Assembly: GCA_911728455.2 (NCBI GenBank) | Contig: OU452222.1 | Span: 9,260,108 to 9,324,107 of the forward strand | DNA: 64,000 bases | From: Marthasterias glacialis | Lineage: Eukaryota; Echinodermata; Asteroidea; Forcipulatida; Asteriidae | Direction of reading: 5' to 3' | Shown here: one piece after another, positions 1 to 12,553 of the stretch | Layout of the letters: each line of letters begins with the position of its first letter | Numbering within the stretch: position 1 is the first letter of the stretch | The notes under the pieces: generated by a model | The model's database searches: none | What the model was told of the DNA's origin: nothing | The model's input: the letters and a program-made list of their open reading frames with translations, nothing else | Translations under genes and position numbers: made by a program

Positions 1-320
1 GGGGAAATAAAATAAATTAAGTCATAATTATGAGTTAGTGTCGCATAATTCATAATATGACTTAATATGTCATAGTTATGAGATAGTTTAAGTCATGATT
101 ATCAGTTAGTATCTCATTATGAATTACTTTAAGTCATAGGTATGACTATACTCACATATTATGAGATAAAATTCATTTTACAACTTATAATAAGTCACTT
201 ACTACTTTGACTAACTCATATTTAATAATAATGTGAATTTTGAGATGCTAACTCATATTTATGAGTTATTAAGTCGTAATTATGCTCCAACCATTATTAT
301 GATACCAACTCATAATACAT
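1..320. repeat. AT-rich short-palindrome satellite-like tract
   Basis: Units built on cataattatg / ctcataattatgag recur in both orientations through the first 300 bases, mixed with gagttagt and taagtcat spacers. No ORF or known element is visible. It is probably a degenerate satellite or the end of an AT-rich foldback element cut by the window edge. Confidence 0.55.
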
Positions 321-527
321 GTAGGACTTTTTTATTGTCCCTTTAACCAGAACTGCTTTAACGTTCCTGTACTTCCATAGTTTACCAGGGGGAGGAAAAG
401 GAGTGAAATCGTACAAAAGTGACAAATTCAAATTTAGAACGTACAGTTCGTGTCAAACCCACTTGTTGCGCAATTATGGAATTGTATGAGGGCAGACTTA
501 AATTTTCGTTTCTCAAAATGGCTCGCT

Positions 528-641
528 GTGCAAATTTTAAAATTTGCGCAGCCGTGGTGCGCAAATTTTAAAATTTGCGCAGCCTTGGTGCGCAAATTTT
601 AAAATTTGCGCAGGTTCGTGCGCAAATTTTAAAATTTGCGC
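528..641. repeat. Four tandem copies of a 22-bp palindrome
   Basis: The arm gcgcaaatttt followed by its exact complement occurs at 559-580, 590-611 and 620-641. The copy at 528-549 has one mismatch. Spacing is 30-31 bp, about three helical turns. The array lies about 0.9 kb upstream of the GDAP1-like start codon. Function is unknown; each unit could form a hairpin or bind a dimeric protein. Confidence 0.85.
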
Positions 642-1518
642 GATTTTCAAAGATTGCGCCCAACAGCTTTACGAAATAGAGATAAACTAACAGATTCCCT
701 AACCACAGGAGGAAGATTGTTCATTGCTGGGGTGCTTACTCCTAAAAAGTCCTAGAACTGAGGTTTTTACACGAACCTCAATACAGGTCAAGTTATAGTA
801 AATCCTGTGCGAAACTTTTTGCTCATCACGTTTTGGCACTTGGAGCTCTTGTTTGAAACCAGGTCTTGCTAAACTTGGGCTCTATGTACTCTGTATTCTC
901 AGTGAGTGTTTGACGGTTCAAGAAAAATTAATCCACAAAAGTATTTAAAAAAGATAATTCCTACCGTCAAAAAATAAATTCTTAACATCAATGACAATGG
1001 TATAACTTAAGATAAAATCCAAGCTCCAAAGGTTTAAAAGAAAAACAAAAACAAACAGCAGCGACAATGGGGAACAGGCATTGTTTTTGTTCTGATTAAA
1101 AAAAAAACTATATATATATTTTTCTTCAAATTCTTATAACCCAAAGTCCATAGACTTTGTGCACATTTGTTTTTTCTAGATGGCACTTTGGTTATTTCTA
1201 AGACTCTACACAAAACGCAAACAGGTACAGTTGCCTACTCGTACGTCGTCTAGGCAACTCACAACTCAGTACGTACACAGAGGGTCCAAACTCCAAACTA
1301 ACTTAACAGTCAGCACGCTGCTCTCTATTGACAAATTGAACAGATTATGCTTTATCAAACTAATTCTTTTTTAAACAGTTCCGTTGAAAATGAAAAAGCC
1401 ATTTGTTCTGTTTAGTAACATAATCAAATTATAGTTTAGTAATGTTATTTGTTTTATTTTATTTTTTATAAGGACTTAAATATCTGAAGCATTTGAAGGA
1501 GTACAGAAGTCTTTCAGT

Positions 1519-4500
1519 ATGGCCACTGCCACACTGTACCATTCACCCTCATCGTTCTACTCACAAAGGGTAAGGTCAAATAAAAAATGTAACTTGCACT
1601 CAATTTCACAAAATATTAAGAGTTGTCGTAGGAGGAGTTAGCCAATAATTCAATTTGAACTACTCAGAAGAATGTGATGTCCCATTACAAATTACTTTAA
1701 GTCATTGAAAATTAGTATTAAGATCAATGTTATATGATTTGTATTTTTTACCCATACACTGATGTGTGTTAAGGACTGTATAAATACTTGGTACTTTCCA
1801 GAGTCCTGTGAACAAAATCCACAGGCATATTCCCCGGGTGGGATTCATGCTCAGAACTGTCAAAAAGGACCTTTTTTCTGCTGCCGCCAGCGTCTCAAAA
1901 GTCTCCCATTAGGACCTATTGTGTCTTGCCTGAGAACACAAAATGTTATTACTGGGATACCTAGATATCAAATTATACTGCAGGTAGTGACAACAGCTAT
2001 AGCCAGAATCTCACAATTAAAAAAAGCTTTGATTTTCCATGTATTTAATTTTTAGCCAATATTTTGATGTACACACTATCTTTCACCTGAACAGGGGCTC
2101 ACAGTACTTTAAAAATGTATCTTTACTGCAGTTCATCATCTAAATACTATTGAGAAAACCATTCGTGTTTTATTTTAATTTGTAGGTAAGATTTGCATTT
2201 GAAGAGAAGCAATTGAAGTACAGGAGTATTGAAATTGCCATTCAAGCAAAGGAACAACTCCAGCCTTGGTATGCACGTATCCACCCCTTAATGACTGTCC
2301 CATGTCTAGTCATAGACGATGGCACAAGGTTCATCGATTCTGAATCTATCATAGGCTATCTGGATCAAATCACCCCAGAATGTAAGTTGTAATGCATTCC
2401 TTTAACTTATCAGAGTTCTCTATTTTATTAAACGAATCTCATTTACGCTCAAAATGTGCCGAAAGATATTGAAAAGCCAACCAAGATTATCTTCATTGTA
2501 AGTACATTTCGTTATGAGTTTATTTTCCTCTTGTTCAATGTCTGCTTCTAGAGCTGTGAGTATAAACTGCAGACATGCCAATCAGCTAATTTCCTCTTGT
2601 TTCTTAAATTTCGTTGCCATTGAAATTGTAATTCCCCTTTTTTTAAATCAAAATCAAAATTGTGTGTCTGAAACTGTCAATATATCAGATTTGTCTTACT
2701 GCACCCGAGCCTTGCATTTTTGAAGTTGGCAACGGCTCTTAAAGAATTTTTTAAAAAGCCATGTTATTATTAGAACCTTGATCCCCTTGTCATCTTCTTT
2801 CCTCAACTTTACTTTCCCTCTTTTTTTTCTTCTCCTTGTTCTTTTTAGTGCCTCCATTATTCCTTAGTGATAAGACACCCGAGGGTCAGAAATGCAGTAA
2901 TTATATACGCCTGTTCAAGACAATTCCTATAGAAATGATCACGTATGGGACTTTTATGGATATGCAGTACTCCCAGGGAGTTAAGCAGATCAAGAAGCCT
3001 GCCGCCATCATAAGTAAGTCAGTTTTTATCTTGACTAACAATAACTCTCAAAGCAAATTAGAAAGTTGAATAGTCCTCTGGGAAGCAAGTTGGTTCTTAA
3101 TTCAGGGATTTTTTTCAAAAATTTGATACAGGAAAATTTGCTGAGAGGTCAGTCAGTGTTTTTAACCAGTTTCCGCCGGGAATCTTCCTTTTTTTACCCA
3201 TCCAGCCTGACAGGATTATTTTCTCAGAATTGCTGGAATCATCGTCTGTGAGAGTACTGTCGGCACAAAGAAACTCTGACAAAGCTAAGAGAACAAATAT
3301 GCTCTTTGAAGCACCGGGAGATGTAGTTTCTCTATCAAGAAAATGTCAAGTTCACACACCGTGAATTGCAAAACCATGAATTGAGGACTGGGACTAAACC
3401 CAGAACCAACGCTTGAAATTCGGTTCACTCGGACTTACCTTCATGTAGCCGAAATACTATTAATAAACAATGGTGGAAGTCTCTCGATGTCTGGTAATCT
3501 TGGAACAAAAGAACAAAGTAATGGGATTGGAGATTACACAATAACCTTCACACTATGTGAGAAAATTAACGAAATATTCAACACCATCTGTCCTTTTTAT
3601 TTTGGTAAAAGGAAGCATTGCACGGTGAGTGCTTACTCTGTGCACACTCTGAAACAAAATGTCTGAGTAATCTTTGTTCCAGTATTCTGATTTTACATTT
3701 TACTCAGAAAATATTGGCGTGTATGCAGGGCCCAATTTCATGGCTCTGCTTACCGCAGAATTCTGCGCTTACGCCCTGCCATGGTCCATAGGATTACGCG
3801 CTTTACAGGGCGCCGTAAGCCCAGAATTATTTGGTAAGCAGCGCCATGAAATTGGGCCCAGGTCATCTGGCTTCAACTGGTTAAAAAAGATTTTTAATGA
3901 TTTGAAAAATGAATGAATTATTTAAGTAATTACCAGAAAGTAATATGAAATGTATCAAGTGAGTTTCTTTGGTAGGTTTTATTGTATGAACACAAATATT
4001 TATGGACTTGCCTTTCAGATGTTTTTGCAAAGACTAAAAGTCTTTCTGAATTATGAGTATCCACGGCAAAAATACGTTTCATTGAAATGAGTGATGTGCC
4101 AACTTCGGAGCCAGAAGTAGCCAAAACCCAGGCTTGTATTTGAGTCCTCAATCTTTGAGCCTCAGGTTACGAGTCACAAAATCACTTAAGTTGAACAATA
4201 TTTTGAAGAAAAAAGTAACCAAAACCTGACAGATAAACACAATTTCGGGGCTTTACTTCTCGTCAATTGTTACTATAGTTTGAAATGTTTTTGTTTTATT
4301 TGCTATAAGTCCTGAATGAAGACAAGCTGGTTGAAATGTTAATGAAACTCTGAAGCTCTTTGAGCAGTAGTAGCCATTCAGAGGGAAAATTTCACTAATT
4401 GCTATTAATTTATATCACTACTTTGTAAGCAGTGAACTCGTTAACATTTTGCTGTCGAGTCCTGAGTTACAAACACTGAGTCCAAGTCCCAAGTTCGAGT

Positions 4501-7500
4501 CCAGATGGTCCAGTCCAAGTCATTGACCCTCATGACTCAAGTCGGAGCTCAAGCCATCAAAAATGTTAGTCACAAGTCATTTACATCATTGCCAAACCCT
4601 TTGCGTGCAGTAAATACACTTGGGTGTGACATGGTTTACCAACAGGAGAGCTGTGATGGTATAAACATTCAGTGTATAAAACTGGTGTCAAGCTGAATGT
4701 ACTCGTTGTATTTGCAATGGACAGTTTCTAAAATGAGTGTTTACTGAATCCCTGCATTGCCACAGCTAATGCAAGAGATAATGTAAGGTTTTTTAATGTA
4801 CATTTAATCTAACTGCATTGGATTCTTTCATTGCAGAGGGACTTCAATCTTCCATAGAGGTTTGCCAACGTTACTCCGAGAAGTATAAAAACCTAAGGTA
4901 TGAGTATCTCAACAAAGCCACTGTCCTCTCTACAAGGTTAGAAAATTTCAAAGACACCAGTACCCTGAAAGACTACCTCGACAATGTGGAGAAAATTCTG
5001 ACCGAGATAGATGAAGAATTGGGGAAAAATGACAAAGAATATCAAGGTTGGTAGAATTGTTTGGGGAAGTTAGGTGTTTCCCATTTCAGTTTGAATTGAA
5101 TCAACCTGATTTAATGTCCCTGGATTCAGTTGGATTTCAAGGATTGCACAGGTTTTGGGGGAATGTTCACCTTTTTTTTATGTATCGTCTATTTTACCCC
5201 ATATCTCCAACTTACATACTCAGAGTAGACAACATTTTAAATAAATAGCACAAACTAAATATACAGGAAGAAAGGCAAAATGGGAAGAGGGCAAAGCAGA
5301 GGAGGAAACAAAAAAATATGAGACAACCCGTCAAACTTAAAAAACTAAAGAAAACAAGAGGTGACTGGTGCTCTAAATTAGGAACACCCAAAATTATTAT
5401 GAACTAAAGTGAAATACATAGAAATACAATATTTTCTCCAAGTTTTTATAACATGTGAAAGAAATTTGGTGTCCATGCAAAGCCGCCTAGTGCACCAGAC
5501 TCAAGTTCAGGTTCAAGTCCTGGTTATTTATCTTTATACTTTTTGTGATTATTTTTTTTAATGCAATTCACCCATCACAAGGCCCAAAGGCCACTCGAGG
5601 TGTAGGCTACTTTTGGAAGGGATAGAAACCTGCCCTAATGCGCAGAAACAAGACATGGAGAGATATAAATGCAAGTCTCTTCACAGCACAGCTAAGTACA
5701 GGGAGGGGTAAATGAACAAGACAAACATAAGTGCCTCTTCTCCTATTTAAAGCAACTATAGTTAAGTGTCTTGCTCAAGGACACAAGTGTCATGACCAGG
5801 ATTGGAACCCACATCCTGATGACTTAACCACCAGAACTTGAGTCTGATGCAGCCACGACACACTATGTTATAGCACTTGAGTCCTTGAAGGACATTTTAA
5901 ATGGAGATTTCATTCATTACAAATTAAGAAACGTACTATTGAAGTGTAAATACACATCTGTTTCTTATAAATATTTTAAAATTTACTTTGAAGATTTTCA
6001 GGTAGGTACCGATCTCGCCCCTCCAGTGGAAGCATTTGTTTGCATAAACATAATCAGTCTTGTGATGTAAGGCCAGGAGCTTATGTTGCCTGACTACGCT
6101 GCCGCCCTTATACTTCTTGCGTGGTTTTTAGTCAATTGGAAGTGTTAATGCAGCCAAGTTATAACTAATAATATCAGTGGACTAGACTAAGGCCTTCTTT
6201 TTTCCTGAGCTTACATCATGAAGATCGCTACGCATTCATTTATTAATCGATGGATAAAAACTCCTTATGAACTTAAACAACCACAAAAAAAACAAGTTTT
6301 ACTCACTTTTTATGGAACAAAATTACACAATGAAAAGAAATTTAGCCTTTTCAGTTTACTAGACATTCGCTGTTCTTTAAGCAGGTATCTTCAAAATTGT
6401 TCAATGTCATCCCCATGGGATTAGTTTCTTGGAACTGCCTGAATCATGTTTCTTTGAGAATACTGCTGTCACAAATAAAACCTGACTAAGCAAAGCCAAG
6501 GCAAAGATTCTCATTGAAGCATCAGGATTTTTTGTTTGTCTTTCGAGAAAATATCAGATTCACTCAAAGTGAAGTGCAAAACCTAGGCCGCGAGACATGG
6601 CCAATAACTGGTCCCACAGCCAGAACCAAGGCTGGAATCTCGGTTCACTGGAACTTACCTCCATTCAGCCAAAATACAATGATAAACAATGGTGGAAGCC
6701 TCTCAATTTCTTGTAATCCTCTTACAACAAAAGGACAATGGTCTGGAATCGGAGATTACACAATAACCCAAGAAAAATTGAGATTTTCAGCATGAATTCC
6801 AGTACCCTTTGTCCCCCTTTGTACGAGGAAAATGAAGCATAGCACAGTAGGTGCATGCCTGTGCATGCTACACAATGGATTGCCTGGGGTGTGTTTACGT
6901 GTCAGCTGGTCAACTGACCGCAACAAAAAGAGGACGCTATGAAGTGTCGTCATGAGTCAAATTTCTTGCAGAAATGTCTGTTTTACTTTGTGTTTTTGGG
7001 AAAGAATTGGGTGATGCAGCTTTATTTAGTAAAATTTATTAAACATGTTCTGTAAACAAACTAGAAATGCAAGATATCTTAAACAAGGGCACAATCCAGT
7101 TTTGGGTTGAGTGGAGGTAGAAAAGCAGACAAAGAGGACGTCAAGTAGTTGCATTAAAGACCAAATCATTGACAAATGTATCAATTGGAATCTACCATGA
7201 GTTTTACCCATTCCAAAAACTGATGTTAAATCTTTAATTTTTTTTGTCCTAACAGATCTGCCAGTTGACCAGAAACCATGGTTATGTGGCCAACACTTTA
7301 ACGTCGCAGACATCTACTTTGCAACTATTCTTCACCGCTTAGTCTTCACTGGCTACTCCCATTTTTGGACCAACGGAAACCGACCTCAAATTGAACAGTA
7401 TTATCAACGCGTACTTCAGAGGGAAAGCTTCCGTAGGAGTTGCCTGCATGCCAATAACATATTCTGGGCAATAAAATGGCCCACAATGAAGTACAAGTTA

Positions 7501-7587
7501 AAATGCATGATGCCATGGTTTCTTGGAACAACAGCTGTTGCATCTGCTGCTGTTGTTGGTGCTTATATTTATTTCAAGAACCGATGA
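1519..7587 (+). CDS. GDAP1: GDAP1/GDAP1L1-like mitochondrial outer-membrane GST-fold protein
   Basis: Five coding exons: 1519-1569, 2186-2381, 2849-3013, 4837-5046 and 7256-7587. Together they make 954 nt, or 317 residues. All introns are GT-AG and phases join cleanly. The protein starts MATATLYHSPSSFYSQR and continues into a thioredoxin-like GST N-domain (residues about 5-80, with the VPCLVIDDG and DSESIIGYL segments). An all-helical GST C-domain follows, then a hydrophobic tail anchor (about residues 294-313, FLGTTAVASAAVVGAYIYF) ending in KNR. That tail is typical of GDAP1 and GDAP1L1, which sit in the mitochondrial outer membrane and affect fission and redox state. Vertebrate members are about 358-367 residues, so this copy is somewhat shorter in the linker. 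The start is the first ATG of the exon carrying the LYHSPSSFYSQ strand. This is probably the pre-duplication orthologue of both vertebrate paralogues. No disabling lesions were seen. Introns 2-4 hold dispersed repeats and SINEs. Confidence 0.9.
1742..1870. repeat. Dispersed repeat beginning tttttacccatacac
   Basis: A segment with tttacccatac, then cagagtcctgtg and a cccgggtgggattcatgc end recurs at about 17025-17150, and more weakly at 58285-58350. The 17-kb copy carries gggtgggattaaaaccca, close to the complement of a tRNA T-arm, so this may be a tRNA-derived SINE head in minus orientation. Confidence 0.5.
3170..3590 (+). repeat. Dispersed repeat R1, copy 1
   Basis: This shares an ordered series of blocks (ttctcagaa-tgc-ggaatcat, gaagca-c-ggga, gaattgcaaaacc, ggttcactcggacttacct, aataaacaatggtggaag) with the copies at 6400-6850 and 26180-26430, and with inverted copies near 17160-17390 and 44590-44910. 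No coding frame is evident. It is an unclassified interspersed repeat, probably DNA-transposon derived. Confidence 0.65.
3728..3859. mobile_element. Foldback MITE with gggcccaatttcatgg ends
   Basis: The two ends are near-perfect inverted copies of gggcccaatttcatggc followed by ctgcttacc. The whole 132 bp folds back on itself around an asymmetric centre. A more diverged relative lies at 60893-61135 and a half copy begins at about 63787. It is non-coding and lies in intron 3 of the GDAP1-like gene. Confidence 0.75.
4450..4585. repeat. Degenerate agtcc/caagtc short repeat
   Basis: Irregular repetition of gagtcc, caagtcc and caagtca over about 130 bases. A partly inverted counterpart (tgagtcctcaatc, tacgagtcac) lies near 4140-4180. 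It is intronic and has no coding potential. Confidence 0.4.
5475..5875. mobile_element. tRNA-derived SINEs in head-to-head orientation
   Basis: On the plus strand, 5475-5535 has the tRNA-like gtgcaccagactcaag and a B-box-like ggttcaagtcc. On the minus strand, 5875 down to about 5560 reads through gtgtcgtggctgcatcagac, a B-box-like gggttccaatcc, then gtgtccttgagcaagacactt, the same body as the SINE at 30795. The two inserts lie in intron 4 of the GDAP1-like gene. Confidence 0.65.
6400..6850 (+). repeat. Dispersed repeat R1, copy 2
   Basis: Same block order as copy 1, and better preserved at its 3' part (ggttcactggaacttacct, aacaatggtggaag, ggagattacacaataacc). It lies in intron 4 of the GDAP1-like gene. 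ORFs crossing it are not conserved between copies. Confidence 0.65.
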
Positions 7588-7652
7588 AGTAATTTTAGCT
7601 CTCTCATAGTCATTCCAAATGTCTGTATAATTTGTACACGGTTTAACGCATG

Positions 7653-7658
7653 TAATAA
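7653..7658 (+). terminator. Polyadenylation signal of the GDAP1-like gene
   Basis: An AATAAA hexamer lies 66 bases after the TGA stop, within AT-rich sequence. It would give a short 3' UTR. Other A/T-rich candidates occur downstream, so the actual cleavage site is not fixed by sequence alone. Confidence 0.5.
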
Positions 7659-7659
7659 A

Positions 7660-10640
7660 TTTTGCAATTCAACATTTTAATATTTTGTATCTGCATGTAG
7701 GTCCTTTTTGTTAAAGCCACTTTTTAGGTAGACATTTTAGCATATTTTAAGTTTATAATTGCTATTAATGTAATTTAGATCATGTATTGTTATCACATTT
7801 GTTGATTTGATTGGTGTTCAGCACTTACAAAAGATGTGATGCCAAGTTGTAGTACCAAACGCAACTACATTTTTGGATAATCTGAAGTGGATGTCGATAT
7901 CATTTGACCATTGTAAGAAACAAATATATTCATGGTGGACATGGCTGTCCTCATGGAGAACATTTATTTTATTTGTTGATAAAATCTTCCTGGTGGAAAT
8001 GATTTGCTGTTAATTTCTTGAAGATTTAAAGAAATCATGCTCTTTGATCTACTTTATTAGTGCTGAGGATACTGTTCCAGGAAGATCTTTGAAATACTTG
8101 TTTAACTCAAGAAGTTGCCAAAAGGTGGAAATGCCATCATTTCAACATACCTCCTAAAATGTTGATCCCAGTTTCAGACCTTTTTCTCAGTAGAAACTCT
8201 CACCCTTCTGTTCCGAGAGGAACCTGGGTTGAGATATGGGTAGTTCTCATCCACATTCTGGTACTGCAACATAAACTGGAGTAAATTTAGTTCAGACACA
8301 TGCGACACTATTTCTGGTTGACAGTGGCACAACCAGATATTTTCATTTGGGGGTGGGGGGGCAAGCAGGGCAAAATACATAACTTGGGGTGGCTTTTATC
8401 TATCGAACCATTTATTTGTGCATTTTTCTTTTCTATGTCATTTTTATTTTATTTTTTTTTGGGGGGGAGGGGCAAGGGCTCCAAGTGGGGGCTCGGGCCT
8501 CTGGTAATGCCACTGCTGGTTGATCTCTATGAAGATTTTTATATGGCTGTATTCATTTCCCTACCCTCCCTCCCCCTCCCCCCCCCCCCCCCACACACAC
8601 ACACACCCTTACATATGATATTTACGTGGTATTCCATATGTTACATTAGTCCCTTTTCTGAAGAATTCCTCTGTGGGGTGGCACTAGAACAAAGAAAACC
8701 TTGATGGGCCGCATTGTTCCTTTGTGTAAAGTACCCCAAAAGTTGGCATAAGTGCTGATGTGTAAGCCCACACCCACCCACCCATCCAACAACCTAAACC
8801 CATTCCACGCCCACACAGGAACCCTGTTTATTGGTAATGTTTATGTAAAATCAGCGTCTGCTACAATGATTTCCTTTGCTATATGCAAAAGCTCTTATAA
8901 AATTTTAAGCTCTGTAACTAAAGACAGTCTTGCTACAACACATGCTCAGGCTGGCTCTTCCATAGCCATCTCGTTATTGCCAAAGACACGTCAAGTAGGT
9001 TAGGGTAAGGTCATGGGTGTAGGTTTATGCGTGTGGATATGTCTGTGGGATTGTCTTCCAATGGTTTATCATTTACCATAATAATCATGATAGTCACCTT
9101 TTCTGGCAGGACAAGCTAAAAAAACACTTGTTTTGAATTAATACATATATTTTCACAGCCTGTAACGTGACCAACTCCACACACAGCTGGGAACAACACA
9201 TTCAGGGTATTAAACATTTTAGCCATACCTTAAATTAAAATAATCTGTATTCTGTAAACATTACTATGATAGCCATGTTTGAAGGTCAGTAACAATGTTG
9301 ATAAAAATTATTCAGTGGATGTTTGTGACACAATTGTAACAATAATTTTAGACAAAATATTGTTCAGTGTTTTGTAAATCTGCTTCTTGCAGTTTTGAAA
9401 ATGCATCTTCAAAAGACCGAAAGTACATTAACTTTGCGCATGGTACACAAACATACACAAAACAGGAATTATTCAATATAAGAATCATTTACCAACAAAA
9501 TGTATTGAAATGTTTCATTAAATGAGGTGTTAAGTTCTGTATTAAATGTTCCCGTTAAAAATGTAAGTACATTGATCACGGTACCATCTTTGGAAAGATT
9601 ATAGATAAGTCGCCTAAAGAAAAATCATTTTCATCAACTCTTATTCTAAAATGTTAATAGTATATCACCATTAATTTCAAGGAGATGAGAATGAACTATC
9701 TATAATTTAATGTATGGATAAAATCCATCAAATTTAATTGGATTCAATCTATTTCTTAATATACAGTATTCATGAAATATTTTTGTAAAGCTCTCCCTTG
9801 CAGAGGGTGAAAACACTTTGGGTAATATTACACAAGGTAAAACCTATAGGTATTGGCAAAATTTGATAAAAATCTGACATAAAATCTGAATATTTATTTA
9901 TATTCATGGATCTAAATTAGAACCAAATTAGTAAAGATATGTATTTCCTTACAATGCTAGTCCCTGGAGTCTATATGACCAGTATTACACATTATCTCAA
10001 TTTGATTTTAGATACCATTGTATTTCTTCTGAAAACAAGCAAATTAAAAGTTTTCAACAAATATCGGTCTTTTTAATGTCATATCCTTTTTATTTAGGTA
10101 TAATTGGTATTTGCACAAAGGGCAAAGGTCAAAGCTATATTAACAATATTAACCACACAGTACAGTAATCAAATGTTAAACAGAAAATATGCTTAATTTT
10201 CTTTCCTAGGGCCCCCCCCCCCATTTGACTATGGTAAGGTTCGTATGACTGGCCCAACGTTTGTGAGAAAGAGAGAAAATGTGGATTATTCACAATTTTA
10301 CAAACATTCCTACAAATCCTTCCATGTTCCATATAAACTGGTAAATGAAAATACAACAGATCTAGGTAGAGCTATGACAACACAGCCGAAATGATTTCAC
10401 TTCTCTAGTTCTCTATAATTAAAATGTCTTATCCAGGTTAAAACTATGAATACATCACATCATAACTACATTTTAGTTATCCCAATTTCAGGGCCAGCAA
10501 CCCACTACCTGGAAGTCCAACCTGGAAGTAGAAGATGGATTGTATTGGCCCTAGAAAGGGGCTACATTTTGACGTGTGTACATGGAAAACTAATTATGTA
10601 ATTTATTGTTCAGCTCTGATCAATTATTTAGTTCTCATCA
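7660..10640. other. Intergenic tail-to-tail interval between the GDAP1-like gene and FITM2
   Basis: No conserved coding exon was seen. It holds a poly-C/(CA)n microsatellite at about 8570-8608. On the minus strand it probably holds the FITM2 3' UTR: cctttttattt near 10086 is a complement of AATAAA about 550 bases past the stop. The remaining ORFs are short and unsupported. Confidence 0.5.
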
Positions 10641-10643
10641 CCA

Positions 10644-11528
10644 TCAACTTGAACCAGGTGAAAGGCTGCTTTTGTACCAAATGTTATAAGTGACATGCCA
10701 AGATAATACTGCAATACCAGCACCAATCAACTTGTGGCTCCAGGCATGGAAATAAACTGCAGTCATAGTCACCATCAACATCCACAAAAATTCCAGCAGG
10801 ATCAGCAGAATCGTAAAAATCTTGTGTAGAAGTTTCACATTGGAATTGTTATCGATTTTGGTTTCTTTGTTTTGTTTCTCGGCATCCAGGTGTTTTATTT
10901 TGGTGGAACTTTGATGAACAATTTGCAGTTCCTCATGAATCAAGAGGGAGCTGTATATCAGCAGAAAGCAGTGACCAGAAATGTCGAACCCGTCCCAGTG
11001 ATGTCCTGCTTTGAAGCAGGATCTTACATCGGTCAAGTTACCATCTCCAATGCAGGATCCAGTCGTTTGCATCACCCAGTGGAACACAATTTCAACCCAA
11101 CCGTACCACACCGTCGTCCCCACCAAAAGTACCCGTGACAGACCCATGGCTATCTGGAGAAAATTCACTGGAGTTTGTAGGAAGCCTGTGGCGACAATTA
11201 TTGGGGTAGAGAGGACCATGGTCCAGCCCCACGCCAGCTTGACGAAGTACTGGTTGAGGAAGTTGTGTTTGTTTGAAAAATACGACTCTCTTATCGGGAA
11301 AAACTCGTACATGAACGACCCGATTGCAACCGAAATGCAGAAGAACTTAACGATGTTGAATGTTGTAATGGCTTGAAAGGCTTGAGCAAAGCTGTAAAGT
11401 AAGTGAAATAACTCATCAGAAATAGATCCCTCGGTCTCAGCAATCGGTGTGTCGACACTTTTCTGTTGGCTTGAACTTGAAGACATCCTTTGACGAATAT
11501 CTGTCACAGAATCTTCTGGTAAAGGCAT
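10644..11528 (-). CDS. FITM2: Fat storage-inducing transmembrane protein (FIT2 type)
   Basis: An uninterrupted 294-codon frame. FIT proteins are ER membrane acyl-CoA diphosphatases needed for lipid-droplet biogenesis and ER homeostasis. Several hydrophobic helices are visible (about residues 55-78, 96-116, 122-145, 182-197, 236-260, 266-284). The family signature HHWDGFDISGHCFLL lies at 176-190. Its DISGH histidine (H186), with the histidine of YFHAW (H261), corresponds to the family's catalytic pair. A Ser-rich cytosolic N-terminus (1-40) and a Lys/Asn-rich loop (208-232) are lineage additions; vertebrate FITM2 is about 262 residues. The first Met of the open frame is used as the start. Vertebrate FITM2 has two coding exons and this copy has none interrupted. 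It lies tail to tail with the upstream GDAP1-like gene. Confidence 0.93.
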   Translation of the reverse strand: MPLPEDSVTDIRQRMSSSSSQQKSVDTPIAETEGSISDELFHLLYSFAQAFQAITTFNIVKFFCISVAIGSFMYEFFPIRESYFSNKHNFLNQYFVKLAWGWTMVLSTPIIVATGFLQTPVNFLQIAMGLSRVLLVGTTVWYGWVEIVFHWVMQTTGSCIGDGNLTDVRSCFKAGHHWDGFDISGHCFLLIYSSLLIHEELQIVHQSSTKIKHLDAEKQNKETKIDNNSNVKLLHKIFTILLILLEFLWMLMVTMTAVYFHAWSHKLIGAGIAVLSWHVTYNIWYKSSLSPGSS

Positions 11529-12553
11529 AATTGTTCATAACAAAAATCGTATTTTGATACTTTTTAATCTTCATTCAACGATGACCACACGTAAGATAAA
11601 ATGACCATGTCTCCAGACGTCTAAAATCTTAGTACAGCTGAAAAAGAGTCAGCACATAAAGGGCACAGACTACTGTTACTGCTTAAATGTACCGCCCTCA
11701 AGAGTTGTTAACCACATACATAAGGTGGGTGGGCGGAGATGAGTCTGGGTTGGGGTGCACTAAAACAATAGAAACTGACTAAAATATCTCCAACCCTAAG
11801 TTCTAAAAACAATAAAAAAAAATTATTATTATATTTAATTTCGAATGATATTAGTGATCCTCCACTTGTATTTGGTGTCTATATAATTTCTCTTGTATAA
11901 TGGTGGCTTGTCAATACTTTTATAGTTTTCTACTATCGCTTAATTTTATCTTAGAAAAAAAGAGTGAATAATTCATCAGCAGTATCAGAAAAACCTTTGA
12001 TATTGAAAAACAATTTCCTTGATTACATATTTTTTTAAAATAATCCACAGGTATTTACCAATGTTACTACCAAGTCTTTTAGCAAGTTTTTGGCAAAATC
12101 AATTGATCAACATTTAAGTTCTCTCTACCCTTTTCAAAACAGTGTGCTTTACTTCTCAGTCGTACGTAAGATGTGTTAATTATCGAATGGGTAGTATTGA
12201 TTGACAGTCCCATCAATCAGAATAATGCCGATTAAAACACTTCATGCATTTCGTGATTAATTGTCGCATTAATTATCCCCTTAAAAAAATAGTTTATCCC
12301 CCCCCCCCCCCCCAAGGTTGGTGTCCATTATTATTACCAAGATTTGTAGGCTAATCACAGGCAACAATTAAAAAGGAAACATTCAAAAAGAGACATTATT
12401 TAATCAGAAAGTTTGAAAATCTTAATAAATCACTTCTTTTCCAGATGGCAAAGATGATCCAGATGAAAGCGCGCTTCCTATTCGTCTACCCGGAGACCCC
12501 TACTAACCAATCAGTTACGAAAAGAGGTTCGCGCAACCTAGCCGTCTTGACCA

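Noticed and set aside
528..641. CRISPR-like array from regular palindromic units
   Set aside because: Spacers are only 8-9 bp and similar to each other, and the genome is an animal's. It is a tandem palindrome array.
10872..11376. Two plus-strand ORFs over FITM2
   Set aside because: Antisense shadows of the FITM2 frame, which carries the family motif.
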